From Fontivivens sp964399735 (GTDB taxonomy: Bacteria; Zhuqueibacterota; Zhuqueibacteria; Residuimicrobiales; Krinioviventaceae), in assembly GCA_964399735.1 (NCBI GenBank), contig CAYNSO010000009.1, forward strand, positions 1 through 64,000: a stretch of DNA of 64,000 bases, given 5' to 3'. The notes under the pieces were generated by a model. It did not search any database, was not told the origin of the DNA, and saw only the letters and a program-made list of their open reading frames with translations. Position numbers and translations under genes: made by a program. Positions 9,407 through 18,086 of this stretch are shown here, piece by piece. Positions within the stretch are counted from its first letter, which is position 1, and the number at the start of each line of letters is the position of its first letter.

Positions 9407-10306
9407 TTACTTTATTCCAAAAAAAGCTTTAATAATATAAACGGCAATTTTGGGGTTTTCCTTTAACCGCCGCATCGAATAGGCATACCAGTTTATGCCA
9501 AAAGGTACATAAACCCTCACTTTGTGCCCGTCAACAAGAAGAATTTTCCTCAATTCTTCTTCTACCCCCAATAACATTTGAAATTCATATTGGGTTTTTT
9601 CAAGTTTGAATTTGTCAATATATTTCAATCCTTCCCAAACTATTTTTTCATCGTGAGTGGCAATGCCAATATAACACCCGGTCTGGAGAGCTTTTTTAAT
9701 CAACAATGAGAAATTATGGTTAACGATGACCGGATCTTTGAAAGCGATAGCGCGGGGTTCATTATAAATTCCCTTGCACAGACGCAGATTGGCTCTTGCT
9801 TCGGCCAGTATATTAACATCATCAAGGCTGCGTCGCAAACAGGCTTGAATAACCAGCCCCACATTGTTAAACTCTTTATGCAAACGCATAAAAAGTTTGA
9901 TAGTAGCGCTGGTAGTGTGCGCGTCTTCCATATCGACACGGACAAAATTGTTATATTTTGCGGCCCGCACCACAATTTGATGGATATAGAGGTAGCACAT
10001 TTCTTCATCGAGCAGCAAACCAAGCTGGGTGGGTTTTAAAGAGATATTGCAATCCAGACTATGTTCTGCAATACTATCCAATACATTTAAATATTCTTTA
10101 ACAGCGGCTTCGCATTCATCCCGCCGGGTTGAGCTTTCACCGAGCACATCAATGGTAGCAAGCGAGCCTTCCCGATTCAGGGCTTTAACAGTTTCAATGG
10201 CAGAAGCAAGAGTAGCGCCGGCGACATAGCGTTTGGAAACGAATCTGACGACTGGTTTTGGCACCAGCGGCATGAGCTTGATTAACAGATTATGGAATAG
10301 TGACAT
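9407..10306 (-). CDS. Proline dehydrogenase (monofunctional)
   Basis: The 299 residues match the FAD-dependent PRODH barrel: LGESSTRRDECEAAVKEYL near the start, ISLKPTQLGL, the DMEDAHTTS strand, LRLCKGIYNEP with the conserved KG, and GIATHDEKIV. It oxidises proline to 1-pyrroline-5-carboxylate and feeds electrons to quinone, usually at the inner face of the membrane. The partner P5C dehydrogenase is not in the window, so this is the separate-enzyme arrangement rather than a fused PutA. It is transcribed away from parA. Confidence 0.93.
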   Translation of the reverse strand: MSLFHNLLIKLMPLVPKPVVRFVSKRYVAGATLASAIETVKALNREGSLATIDVLGESSTRRDECEAAVKEYLNVLDSIAEHSLDCNISLKPTQLGLLLDEEMCYLYIHQIVVRAAKYNNFVRVDMEDAHTTSATIKLFMRLHKEFNNVGLVIQACLRRSLDDVNILAEARANLRLCKGIYNEPRAIAFKDPVIVNHNFSLLIKKALQTGCYIGIATHDEKIVWEGLKYIDKFKLEKTQYEFQMLLGVEEELRKILLVDGHKVRVYVPFGINWYAYSMRRLKENPKIAVYIIKAFFGIK

Positions 10307-10629
10307 AACTAATTCCTTTGTTAATACAAATGGAATTTATAGAATAAATTACTTGATTTTAAATTACAAGTCAAGCAGAAACTGGACGGTTTTTATGCTT
10401 AAAACAATAAATTTCAACCAACTGAAACCTCAAAAACATCAGGGGAACAAAAAGGAATTCTTTGGGTATTATAATCAATAAACCAGCTCACCAAAAACAG
10501 AGCAACGCCATAATTCAGAAAAGCCGGAACCTTGTAAAAGTAACACGGGCAGTGCAAAAACTTTTTATTGATTTTATGGCATAAAAGAATTATATTTTAA
10601 CTTGTACTTAAAATGGAGGATGCCCATCA
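10307..10629. other. Divergent intergenic region upstream of parA
   Basis: About 320 bp between the divergent proline dehydrogenase and parA genes. It holds a good promoter candidate for parA (listed separately) and the parA ribosome site (GGAGG at 10615). I found no tRNA, no complete parS and no credible small gene. Confidence 0.6.
10568..10596 (+). promoter_or_regulatory. Promoter for parA and genes downstream
   Basis: TTGATT at 10568 and TATATT at 10591 are separated by 17 bases, close to the sigma-70 consensus. They lie about 35 bases upstream of the parA start. Confidence 0.55.
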
Positions 10630-11409
10630 ATGGGCAAAGTAATAGCAATAGCAAACCAAAAGGGTGGTGTTGGCAAAACCACCACGGCAGTCAACCTGGC
10701 GGCATGTCTGGCTGTAGCAGAATATCCAACACTGCTTATCGACATGGATCCGCAGGCAAACAGCGCCAGTGGTTTGGGCTTTGATGCCAGTGAGTTCAAA
10801 CACACCATTTACGACGCCCTGATCAATGAACAAAAAACCTCCGATTTAATTCTTGATACAGAATTAGAGTGTTTAAAGCTATTACCGTCTTCCATAAATC
10901 TGGTAGGAGCCGAAGTTGAGCTGGTAACCACCATTTCCAGGGAGCACAAGCTGACAAATGCGTTGGTGGATGTGCGCAAGCAATTCAAGTATGTTTTAAT
11001 CGATTGCCCGCCCTCTCTGGGGTTGTTAACCATAAATGCCCTTACCGCATCGGATTCTGTTTTAATCCCGATTCAATGTGAATATTATGCGCTTGAAGGC
11101 CTGGGCCAGTTGTTAAACACCATTCGCCTGGTGCAAAAGCATTTAAATAAGGGATTAGAAATAGAAGGTGTATTGTTAACAATGTATGATTCGCGATTAA
11201 ATCTGTCCCGGCAGGTAGCCGAGGATGTTAGAAAATATTTTGATGGTCGAGTTTTTGATTCTATCATAACCAGGAACGTTCGGTTGAGTGAAGCTCCAAG
11301 TTTTGGCAAGCCAATAATATTATATGATGCCGTTTCTGCTGGAAGTGAAAATTATATGAATTTGGCTGAGGAAATAATAAAGCATGGCGAACAGGAAAGC
11401 GCTGGGTAG
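10630..11409 (+). CDS. parA: Chromosome partitioning ATPase ParA (Soj)
   Basis: A 259-residue ParA-type P-loop ATPase. The deviant Walker A is KGGVGKTTTAVNLAA near residue 11; DMDPQANS, the Walker B-like YVLIDCPPS and a long C-terminal helix follow. With ParB it moves replicated origins apart by ATP-driven patterning on the nucleoid. GGAGG lies ten bases before the ATG. Its last 26 bases overlap parB, which indicates translational coupling. The compact form without an N-terminal regulatory domain is the chromosomal type. Confidence 0.97.
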   Translation: MGKVIAIANQKGGVGKTTTAVNLAACLAVAEYPTLLIDMDPQANSASGLGFDASEFKHTIYDALINEQKTSDLILDTELECLKLLPSSINLVGAEVELVTTISREHKLTNALVDVRKQFKYVLIDCPPSLGLLTINALTASDSVLIPIQCEYYALEGLGQLLNTIRLVQKHLNKGLEIEGVLLTMYDSRLNLSRQVAEDVRKYFDGRVFDSIITRNVRLSEAPSFGKPIILYDAVSAGSENYMNLAEEIIKHGEQESAG

Positions 11410-12250
11410 AGGGCTAAAAGCGCTCATACCGGATGTCCCTGAAGGGAAGCAAGAAACAGAAGCGGCTAATATTCAATTTATTGAAGTAGCAAAAATTTCC
11501 CCCAACCCGTTTCAACCACGTGAAACCTTTGATCCGGGAAAGCTTGAAGAATTAAAAAACTCTATCGCAGAAAAAGGCGTTATTCAGCCGATTACAGTTC
11601 GGCGCTTTAACAATGGCTACCAGATCATTGCCGGAGAGCGGCGGTTGCGCTCTGTCAGTGAGTTGGGAATCAAGACAATTCCGGCATTTCTTTTAAATAT
11701 TGAAACGGATGAAGAAATGATGGAATTGTCGATCATTGAGAATATACACCGTGAAGATCTCAATCCCATCGACATTGCCAACAGCTATCGTCGGTTAATG
11801 GATGAGTGCCATTTAACACAAGAAGTAATCGCCCAAAAAGTAGGCAAAGATCGTGCAACGGTAGCAAATTTTTTACGTTTATTAAAGCTGCCGCGGCCTA
11901 TCCGAGAAAGCGCTCAAAATGGTGAATTGTCCATGGGCCATGCGCGTGCAATTCTGGCCCTGGAAAACAGTGATGCGCAGTTAGATGTTTGGAAAAAAAT
12001 CATCAAGGATGGTCTTTCGGTTCGCAAAGTTGAAGAGTTGGTGCGGAATTATTCGCAGCCACAAAAACCGCTCAAGACAGAAACAACCGCTGCCAAAACC
12101 TATTTTTTTGAAGATGTGGAGAACAAGTTACGTCTTCGGTTAGCAACCAAGGTTTTGGTTAAAGCAAAAAAACAGGGCGGTATTGTTGAAATTGAATATT
12201 ATAACGATGATGATTTAAACCGGCTGGTATCAGTAATAAATGGTGAATAG
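11384..12250 (+). CDS. parB: Chromosome partitioning protein ParB (Spo0J)
   Basis: A 288-residue ParB. The start MANRKALGRGLKALIPD is typical. It is followed by the CTP-binding ParB/Sulfiredoxin-like domain (NPFQPRETFD, then AGERRLRS and ENIHREDLNP), a helix-turn-helix (TQEVIAQKVGKDRATVANFL) and a C-terminal dimerisation domain. It loads on parS sites, slides as a CTP-dependent clamp and stimulates ParA. No complete parS was found in the window; a half-match at 11517-11526 encodes the conserved PRET residues. The gene overlaps parA by 26 bases. Confidence 0.97.
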   Translation: MANRKALGRGLKALIPDVPEGKQETEAANIQFIEVAKISPNPFQPRETFDPGKLEELKNSIAEKGVIQPITVRRFNNGYQIIAGERRLRSVSELGIKTIPAFLLNIETDEEMMELSIIENIHREDLNPIDIANSYRRLMDECHLTQEVIAQKVGKDRATVANFLRLLKLPRPIRESAQNGELSMGHARAILALENSDAQLDVWKKIIKDGLSVRKVEELVRNYSQPQKPLKTETTAAKTYFFEDVENKLRLRLATKVLVKAKKQGGIVEIEYYNDDDLNRLVSVINGE

Positions 12251-12253
12251 ATT

Positions 12254-13186
12254 TTGATTAGCAAGCCCCGAAAACATCGCAGGTCGCTGCAAATACTGGT
12301 CATTCCAGATGACAAGGATGAACCAAAGACTTATAGTGTACCGATAAAACGGCTGAAAATATTTAAGGCCATCGGGGTTATCCTGGTATTGCACATGATC
12401 GTAGGAATTTTTGCCTATTTTCAATATTTCAGGGTCTATAATAAAAACAAGGAACTAGGCGAGGTTAACCGCCAGCTTGAAGAAAACAATAAACGGATTT
12501 ACGAACTTGTTGCAAAATTTGAAGATCTGGAAAGTTCACAAACCAAGATTCGCACAGCGCTGGGTCTAGGCAATAAAGGGAACGATAGTAACGTCAACAT
12601 GTCGCCATTAACGCAAAATGAAGACGATGATGTAGCAGCCGACCTGCCGGCGCCAACAATATATCCTGAAATTGCGCCGGTTGTAACACAACAACCATCA
12701 TCCCAGGCAGATCGCGAAGCGCCAATGATAGCACGCGAGCGGTTCGGAAGACTGGTGCGCACAAAAGATTTGCTGCATAGCAATTTTGAAAACAGCATTC
12801 CCACATTTTTGCCGGTTGAGGGAGTGCTAAGTAATGATTATAGCAATTTAACTTTTGAAGGCAAAACCAATCATCTGGGTATTGACATTGCAGGTGAACG
12901 AGGCGCTTTGGTAAAAACCGCCGCCGATGGTATAGTAATATTTGCCGGCTGGACCTATAATCTTGGTAACCTGGCAATAGTATATCATGGCAATGGTTAT
13001 TTTACCTATTATGGCCACAACCAGAGATTGATTGTTGAAAGAAATTCTCTGGTAAAAAAGGGTGATAATATTGCCTTGTTGGGTAATTCCGGTATAAGTT
13101 CCGGTCATCATTTGCATTTTGAAATCTGGAAAGACGGAGTTCCCCTTGATCCTAAACAGTATTTGTTGGCATTTGCCAATAATTAA
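12254..13186 (+). CDS. Membrane-anchored M23 (LytM) peptidoglycan endopeptidase
   Basis: A 310-residue protein with a basic cytoplasmic N-terminus, one membrane segment (about residues 36-57), a short coiled coil (NRQLEENNKRIYELVAKFED), a linker and a C-terminal M23 domain. The zinc site looks intact: H207 and D211 in NHLGIDIA, and H286/H288 in HHLHFEIW. That predicts an active D,D-endopeptidase cutting peptide cross-links in the periplasm. The start is TTG, three bases after the parB stop. A bactofilin gene follows; M23 peptidases next to bactofilins (such as Csd1 and CcmA in Helicobacter) act in cell shape, which is the likely role here. Confidence 0.93.
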   Translation: MISKPRKHRRSLQILVIPDDKDEPKTYSVPIKRLKIFKAIGVILVLHMIVGIFAYFQYFRVYNKNKELGEVNRQLEENNKRIYELVAKFEDLESSQTKIRTALGLGNKGNDSNVNMSPLTQNEDDDVAADLPAPTIYPEIAPVVTQQPSSQADREAPMIARERFGRLVRTKDLLHSNFENSIPTFLPVEGVLSNDYSNLTFEGKTNHLGIDIAGERGALVKTAADGIVIFAGWTYNLGNLAIVYHGNGYFTYYGHNQRLIVERNSLVKKGDNIALLGNSGISSGHHLHFEIWKDGVPLDPKQYLLAFANN

Positions 13187-13240
13187 CAAGATTGCTTAAT
13201 TCGTTTATCAAGTAAATATAAAAACTAACTTGGAAAAAAA

Positions 13241-13660
13241 ATGAAAAATTTGGAAAAACCGGGTGAACTAAATACGATATTAGGTAAAGGGGCGTATTTT
13301 GAGGGAGTAATCACCGTCGAGCACAGCCTCCGTGTTGATGGCAAGGTAAAGGGTGATGTGAAAACATCCGATACTTTGGTTGTTGGCAAGGAAGGTGAAA
13401 TTGAAGGCAATGTCAAAGCCAAAAATCTTGTAGTGGGCGGCAAATTGAATGGAATTGTCGAAGCTGATGGTAAAACGGTTCTGGAAAGCCGCTCCGAATT
13501 TCATGGTGAAATGAAAACCAGAAAACTGGTCATTGATGAAGGCGCCACCTTTGACGGCAAATGTTCTATGGTTGGCGACGATAAAAAGTTTTCTGACATC
13601 ACCAAAAAGAATGACGATATTAAAAATCTTGAACCCACTTTTAAGGTGCAATCTCGTTAA
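13241..13660 (+). CDS. Bactofilin (polymer-forming cytoskeletal protein)
   Basis: A 139-residue protein with the bactofilin beta-helix: repeating short strands such as GKGAYFEGVITVEHSLRVDG, KGDVKTSDTLVVGKEGEI and NVKAKNLVVGGKLNG, with disordered charged ends. Bactofilins form filaments without nucleotide and recruit wall enzymes to defined cell sites. It lies between the M23 peptidase gene and the ATP synthase genes, with the next start only 3 bases after its stop. The M23 neighbour supports a cell-shape role; linkage to the atp operon mainly suggests shared transcription. Confidence 0.95.
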   Translation: MKNLEKPGELNTILGKGAYFEGVITVEHSLRVDGKVKGDVKTSDTLVVGKEGEIEGNVKAKNLVVGGKLNGIVEADGKTVLESRSEFHGEMKTRKLVIDEGATFDGKCSMVGDDKKFSDITKKNDDIKNLEPTFKVQSR

Positions 13661-13663
13661 ACC

Positions 13664-13891
13664 ATGATCAAACTGAAAAAATCCACAGTTCAGTTTTTTG
13701 ATGTTGGTATACAATTTGCTATAGCCATTGGGTTATGTTTGGCTGGTGGTTATTGGTTGGATAAAAAGCTGGGAACGCTTCCTTTATTTATTATTCTGGG
13801 AACGCTCCTTGGCGCAAGCGCAGGTTTTTTAAATATTTACAGAGCAGTATATACGGAGAAAAAAAATAATAAAGATAGCTCTGCAAAATAA
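13664..13891 (+). CDS. AtpZ/AtpI-like ATP synthase accessory protein
   Basis: A 75-residue protein with two membrane helices. The GIQFAIAIGLCLAGGYWLDKKLG segment and the following LGTLLGASAGFLNIYRAV match the small AtpZ/AtpI family at the head of many atp operons. Such proteins are linked to c-ring assembly or Mg2+/Ca2+ handling. It begins three bases after the bactofilin stop and leads into the atp genes. Confidence 0.85.
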   Translation: MIKLKKSTVQFFDVGIQFAIAIGLCLAGGYWLDKKLGTLPLFIILGTLLGASAGFLNIYRAVYTEKKNNKDSSAK

Positions 13892-13904
13892 GCCGAAACG
13901 TTCG

Positions 13905-14264
13905 TTGATAATTTTTTTGGTATTAACCTTTTTACTCTTTTTGGCAGGTGAATTTTACCTGTTTTTTCACTTTGGCCCCGCCATGGTCAAAGCAGCAGGA
14001 GCTGGTTATTTTTTAAGTCTTTTTAATATAATCAGTGGATACCTTCTGTTGCGCTGGGCATTTGCCCGCGAGGCTAAAGTTTTTTATTCAGCTTTATATG
14101 GCGGCATGGCTTTTCGTTTTGTTGCTTTTATTGTTGCCCTGTTTTTAATATACAAATATTATACAACACTGCCGTTGCTCGGCTTTGCAGGAACGTTTAT
14201 TTTCTTTTATATCTTGATGCAAATATTCGAAATAAAAATAATTAATCAGGAATTGAAAAAATAA
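13905..14264 (+). CDS. AtpI-like four-helix membrane protein
   Basis: A 119-residue hydrophobic protein with about four membrane helices directly upstream of atpB, the position and topology of ATP synthase subunit I. The first canonical start is the TTG at 13905. The same frame stays open upstream and would add a basic stretch (KIALQNKPKRS) with GGAG seven bases before an ATA at 13866, so a non-canonical upstream start overlapping the previous gene is possible. Sequence identity to AtpI is weak; the assignment rests on position and topology. Confidence 0.7.
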   Translation: MIIFLVLTFLLFLAGEFYLFFHFGPAMVKAAGAGYFLSLFNIISGYLLLRWAFAREAKVFYSALYGGMAFRFVAFIVALFLIYKYYTTLPLLGFAGTFIFFYILMQIFEIKIINQELKK

Positions 14265-14286
14265 AAATTGAATTAGACCTCTTATT

Positions 14287-15105
14287 ATGGTAGAACACGT
14301 AACTGAACATGCAGCTGAAGCTGCCCACGCTGCTGAACATGCAGCTCATGGCGCAGAAGGCGGCTCTGATTTTATCATGCACCATATTCTGGCCCAACCG
14401 GTAATAAAATTACCAACAGTATTTGGTATTGATTTAACGATTACCAACCACATCCTGATGATGTGGATTGCAGCCCTGATTTTGATTTTGGCGTTTGGAA
14501 TATCGTTTCGCCGTAAGAAACTGGTGCCCTCCGGGCTTGCCAATGCCCTGGAAGCGACTGTCGTATACATTCGCGATGATGTGATCATTCCGAATATGGG
14601 CCAGCATGGAATGATATATGCCCCATACCTGTTAACCGCGTTTTTCTTTGTTTTATTGTGTAATTTATTAGGACTGGTGCCTGGCGGCGCCACAGCAACC
14701 GGCAACATCGGCGTTACTGCTGCCCTGGCATTATTAACTATGGCGATGGGTCAAATCGCCGGCATCAAAAAGTTTGGTTTTTGGGGCAATATGAAGCATT
14801 TGATACCGGGCGGGTTGCCGGGTTTTTTAATTCCGATCATGATACCCGTTGAAATTGTCAGCTTGATGGCAAAACACATCGCATTAGCTATACGTTTATT
14901 TGCCAATATGATTGCCGGTCATATTACGATTTTGGCTATTATGTCGTTAATCTTTATTTTTAAAAGCTGGTTAGTGGCGCCGGCGCCTTTGTTAATTATT
15001 ATCTTTTGTGCAGTATTGGAAATATTGATTGCTTTTATACAGGCGTATGTATTTACCATATTATCAGCAGTTTTTATTGGTATGAACATGACTGAAGAGC
15101 ATTGA
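14287..15105 (+). CDS. atpB: ATP synthase subunit a
   Basis: The 272-residue Fo a subunit. After a His/Ala/Glu-rich start come the membrane helices with the family signature. The essential arginine lies in HIALAIRLFANMIAGH, and the last helices contain EILIAFIQAYVFTILSAVFI. It forms the half-channels that pass ions to the c ring. The His-rich N-terminus (VEHVTEHAAEAAHAAEHAAH) is cytoplasmic or periplasmic and has no known job; similar extensions occur in FCB-group AtpB proteins. It follows the AtpI-like gene by 22 bases. Confidence 0.97.
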   Translation: MVEHVTEHAAEAAHAAEHAAHGAEGGSDFIMHHILAQPVIKLPTVFGIDLTITNHILMMWIAALILILAFGISFRRKKLVPSGLANALEATVVYIRDDVIIPNMGQHGMIYAPYLLTAFFFVLLCNLLGLVPGGATATGNIGVTAALALLTMAMGQIAGIKKFGFWGNMKHLIPGGLPGFLIPIMIPVEIVSLMAKHIALAIRLFANMIAGHITILAIMSLIFIFKSWLVAPAPLLIIIFCAVLEILIAFIQAYVFTILSAVFIGMNMTEEH

Positions 15106-15160
15106 TAGATCATAAAAAAATGTAATTATTTAATTATTTATTATTCACTCTATGTTTTTT

Positions 15161-15171
15161 GAGGAGGAACA
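15161..15171 (+). promoter_or_regulatory. Strong ribosome-binding site before atpE
   Basis: GAGGAGG is followed by four bases and ATG, in an AT-rich unstructured 66-base leader. This is a near-perfect anti-16S match and fits the need for many c subunits per complex. Confidence 0.75.
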
Positions 15172-15399
15172 ATGGAATCTCAAGTAGCAGCCTTTTTGGC
15201 AGCAGGTTTTGGAGCAGCAGGAGTAACTTTTGCAGCAGCATTTGGTATCAGCAAACTGGCAAGCGCCGCCATGCAGGGCATTGCCCGTCAGCCGGAAGCC
15301 GCCGGTGAAATCCGCGGCGCAATGATCATTACTGCCGCTATGATTGAAGGTGTTGCTTTATTGTCAGCAGCTATTTGCTTTTTATTAAGCTTAAAGTAA
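15172..15399 (+). CDS. atpE: ATP synthase subunit c
   Basis: A 75-residue hairpin of two hydrophobic helices joined by the polar loop ARQPEA. The ion-binding carboxylate is Glu59 in AMIEGVALL. The residue after it is Gly rather than Ser/Thr, which argues for proton rather than sodium coupling by the usual rule. It lies between atpB and atpF. Confidence 0.97.
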   Translation: MESQVAAFLAAGFGAAGVTFAAAFGISKLASAAMQGIARQPEAAGEIRGAMIITAAMIEGVALLSAAICFLLSLK

Positions 15400-15424
15400 T
15401 CTTAACCTTGTAAAGAAAAATACT

Positions 15425-15919
15425 ATGGAATTAATGACGCCACAAGGCGGGACAATTTTTTGGACCGCCGTTACATTTATTGCTTTGCTGCTAATGTTAT
15501 GGAAGGTTGCATGGAAACCAATCATTCAGGGACTTGCGGAAAGGGAGACCAAGATCAGGGAATCTCTGGAAGCCGCTGATCGTGCCAATATAAAGGTTCA
15601 GGAAGCTCTGGCCAATCAGCAACAGGTTATAGCCACCGCCAAAAAGGAAGCCCTGGAAATTGTGGAAAAAAACCGCAAAACCGCAGAACTGGTTAAAGAC
15701 GAAATAATCCAGAAAGCCAATGCGGAAGCGGCTGCCATGCTGGCCAACGCCAAACGGGAAATTGAGTTAAGCCGTGATAAAGCTGTTGAGGATATACGCA
15801 ATATAGCCGTTGAATTGTCAATGGCGGCGACCAGGCAGCTCATTGGTAAAGCTTTGGATAAAAGCGAACACGAATCTTTAATTCAGAACTCTATCAAACG
15901 AATGGAAAAAGTGAATTGA
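15425..15919 (+). CDS. atpF: ATP synthase subunit b
   Basis: The 164-residue peripheral-stalk subunit: one N-terminal membrane helix (FWTAVTFIALLLMLWKVAW), then a long charged helix ending in a dimerisation region and the ATRQLIGKAL segment that contacts delta. Only one b gene is present, so the stalk is a b homodimer. The stop overlaps the TTG start of atpH by four bases. Confidence 0.96.
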   Translation: MELMTPQGGTIFWTAVTFIALLLMLWKVAWKPIIQGLAERETKIRESLEAADRANIKVQEALANQQQVIATAKKEALEIVEKNRKTAELVKDEIIQKANAEAAAMLANAKREIELSRDKAVEDIRNIAVELSMAATRQLIGKALDKSEHESLIQNSIKRMEKVN

Positions 15920-16470
15920 GAATACATCCGGTCGCAAAAAGATATGCCAGAGCAATTTTTGAATTGGCGGAACAACAAAACAAGCTCGACCCTGTTTACA
16001 GTCAGCTAAAAGCATTTGCCGATGTTTTGCAAAAGGATACCCGACTACGGTATTATTTCCTGTCCCCCAAAGTCAGTAAACAGGAAAAAAGCGATTCTCT
16101 TAACAGCTTGTTGCAAAACAAGGTCGAAGTGATTGTTGCCAATTTATTATTGCTGCTGATTAAAAAAAACCGGCTTGAATCCCTCGAACAAATCGTTTTG
16201 TTTTTAAACCGATTTATCGACCGGAAACACAACCGGAAACAGGCTGTTGTAACATCAGCAATTACATTAACGGAGCAAAATCTCCGTAAATTACAAACTC
16301 TGCTTTCCGAGTCTTTTCATGCGGACATCATCCTGGAAAATGTGGTCAACGCCGATATTTTAGGTGGGTTCATTGTTCAGGTTGAAGGAAAAATTATTGA
16401 TGGCAGTATCATCAATCAATTAAAAACCATGAAGAACGATTTGATGCAGACCAAAGTATACGCTGCATAG
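15916..16470 (+). CDS. atpH: ATP synthase subunit delta
   Basis: A 184-residue OSCP/delta subunit. The N-terminal helical domain starts RIHPVAKRYARAIFELAEQQ, and the C-terminal region contains ILGGFIVQVEGKIIDGSI, both classical. It links the b stalk to the top of the alpha3beta3 head. It begins at a TTG that overlaps the atpF stop (TTGA), so translation is probably coupled. Confidence 0.95.
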   Translation: MRIHPVAKRYARAIFELAEQQNKLDPVYSQLKAFADVLQKDTRLRYYFLSPKVSKQEKSDSLNSLLQNKVEVIVANLLLLLIKKNRLESLEQIVLFLNRFIDRKHNRKQAVVTSAITLTEQNLRKLQTLLSESFHADIILENVVNADILGGFIVQVEGKIIDGSIINQLKTMKNDLMQTKVYAA

Positions 16471-16571
16471 CAGATCAGGTAAAGTATATATAATTATTAT
16501 TTATTTTTGGAATAGAGTTATTCCTGGTTCTGCAATATAACTTTTGACCTCATGGAGGTATCAGGATTAAT

Positions 16572-18086
16572 ATGGAAATAAGACCAGAAGAAATTACTTT
16601 TGTATTAAAAAAACAGATTGAACAATTTGAAAAAGAAATAGATGTTCAGGAAGTTGGCCAGGTGCTCCAGGTAGGAGACGGAATTACCAGGGTATATGGA
16701 CTGGAAAATGTGATGTCTATGGAACTTGTCGAGTTTCCAAATGGTGTATTTGGCATGGCCCTTAACCTTGAAGAAGATAACGTTGGCTGCGTTCTGTTCG
16801 GCGAAGATCGTTTGATCAAAGAAGGCGATATTGCCAAACGTACCAAAAGAGTTATTGAAGTACCGGTTGGGCCGGAATTATTGGGCCGGGTTGTCAATCC
16901 GTTGGGTCAGCCGATGGACGGCAAGGGCCCGATTAAAACCAAGCTCACCAGCCCTATCGAGCGCAAGGCGTTGGGTGTAGTTGCCCGCCAGCCGGTAAAA
17001 GAACCATTACAAACCGGATTAAAATCTATCGACTCTATGATTCCCATTGGCCGCGGCCAGCGAGAACTGATCATTGGCGACCGTCAGATTGGTAAAACCG
17101 CCATTGTTGTCGATACGATCATCAATCAAAAAAATACCGATGTGGTTTGTATCTATGTAGCTATCGGTCAAAAAGCCTCCACCGTCGCCCGTCTCATCAA
17201 AACCCTTGAGGATGCCGGCGCAATGGCGCATTCTATTATAGTCTTGTCCACTGCGGATTCTCCGGCGCCTATGCAGTATATTGCTCCATACTCCGGCGCG
17301 GCTATGGGCGAATATTTCCGCGATAACGGACAGCACGCTTTAATAGCCTACGACGATCTTTCCAAACATGCATGGGCATATCGAGAGTTGTCGCTGTTAC
17401 TGCGTCGTCCGCCAGGACGCGAAGCGTACCCCGGTGATGTGTTTTATCTGCATTCCCGCTTGCTGGAAAGAGCGGCAAAACTGAGCGATAAACTGGGCGG
17501 CGGCTCATTAACAGCCTTGCCGATCATTGAAACTCAGGCCGGTGACTTTTCCGCTTATATTCCAACCAACGTAATTTCCATTACCGACGGGCAAATTTAC
17601 CTTGAACCGAACCTGTTTTTTGCCGGCATTCGTCCGGCCATCAACCCCGGTATTTCTGTATCTCGTGTTGGTGGCAATGCCCAGATCAAGGCTATGAAAA
17701 AAATAGCCGGTGGTTTACGTATGGATCTTGCCCAGTATCGCGATTTGGAAGCATTTGCCAAATTCGGCTCGGACCTGGATAAAACCACGAAGCAGCAATT
17801 AAACCGCGGCCAACGGCTGACGGAATTGTTAAAACAAGATCAATATGCACCGCTACCGGTTGAAAAACAAGTGGCGGCAATTTATCTCGGCGTTAAAGGG
17901 TATCTGGATAAAATTCCTGTGGATCAGGTGTTACGCGCTGAAGCGGAATTCTATCAATTTATGGATTCCAGTCAAAGCGATGTATTACAAGACATTCGCG
18001 AAAAGAAAGAATTGACTGAAGATATTACCAATCGCCTTGATAATGCGTGCGCTGAATTTATAAAACAGTTTGTAGTGGAAAACTAG
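16572..18086 (+). CDS. atpA: ATP synthase subunit alpha
   Basis: The 504-residue alpha subunit with the non-catalytic nucleotide site GDRQIGKTAIVVDT, the visual signature PAINPGISVSRVGG and the C-terminal domain. AGGA lies six bases before the ATG, with GGAGG further upstream. The 101-base gap before it is the longest inside the operon and holds a short GGAATA/TATTCC hairpin. The atpG start follows its stop with no gap. Confidence 0.98.
   Translation: MEIRPEEITFVLKKQIEQFEKEIDVQEVGQVLQVGDGITRVYGLENVMSMELVEFPNGVFGMALNLEEDNVGCVLFGEDRLIKEGDIAKRTKRVIEVPVGPELLGRVVNPLGQPMDGKGPIKTKLTSPIERKALGVVARQPVKEPLQTGLKSIDSMIPIGRGQRELIIGDRQIGKTAIVVDTIINQKNTDVVCIYVAIGQKASTVARLIKTLEDAGAMAHSIIVLSTADSPAPMQYIAPYSGAAMGEYFRDNGQHALIAYDDLSKHAWAYRELSLLLRRPPGREAYPGDVFYLHSRLLERAAKLSDKLGGGSLTALPIIETQAGDFSAYIPTNVISITDGQIYLEPNLFFAGIRPAINPGISVSRVGGNAQIKAMKKIAGGLRMDLAQYRDLEAFAKFGSDLDKTTKQQLNRGQRLTELLKQDQYAPLPVEKQVAAIYLGVKGYLDKIPVDQVLRAEAEFYQFMDSSQSDVLQDIREKKELTEDITNRLDNACAEFIKQFVVEN

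Noticed and set aside
11517..11526. Half of a parS site (CACGTGAAAC) inside parB
   Set aside because: The left half does not match, and the bases encode the conserved PRET residues of ParB, so the match is explained by protein coding. No complete parS was found.
15172..15399. Sodium-coupled c ring
   Set aside because: The residue after Glu59 is Gly, so the Ser/Thr ligand needed for Na+ binding is missing.
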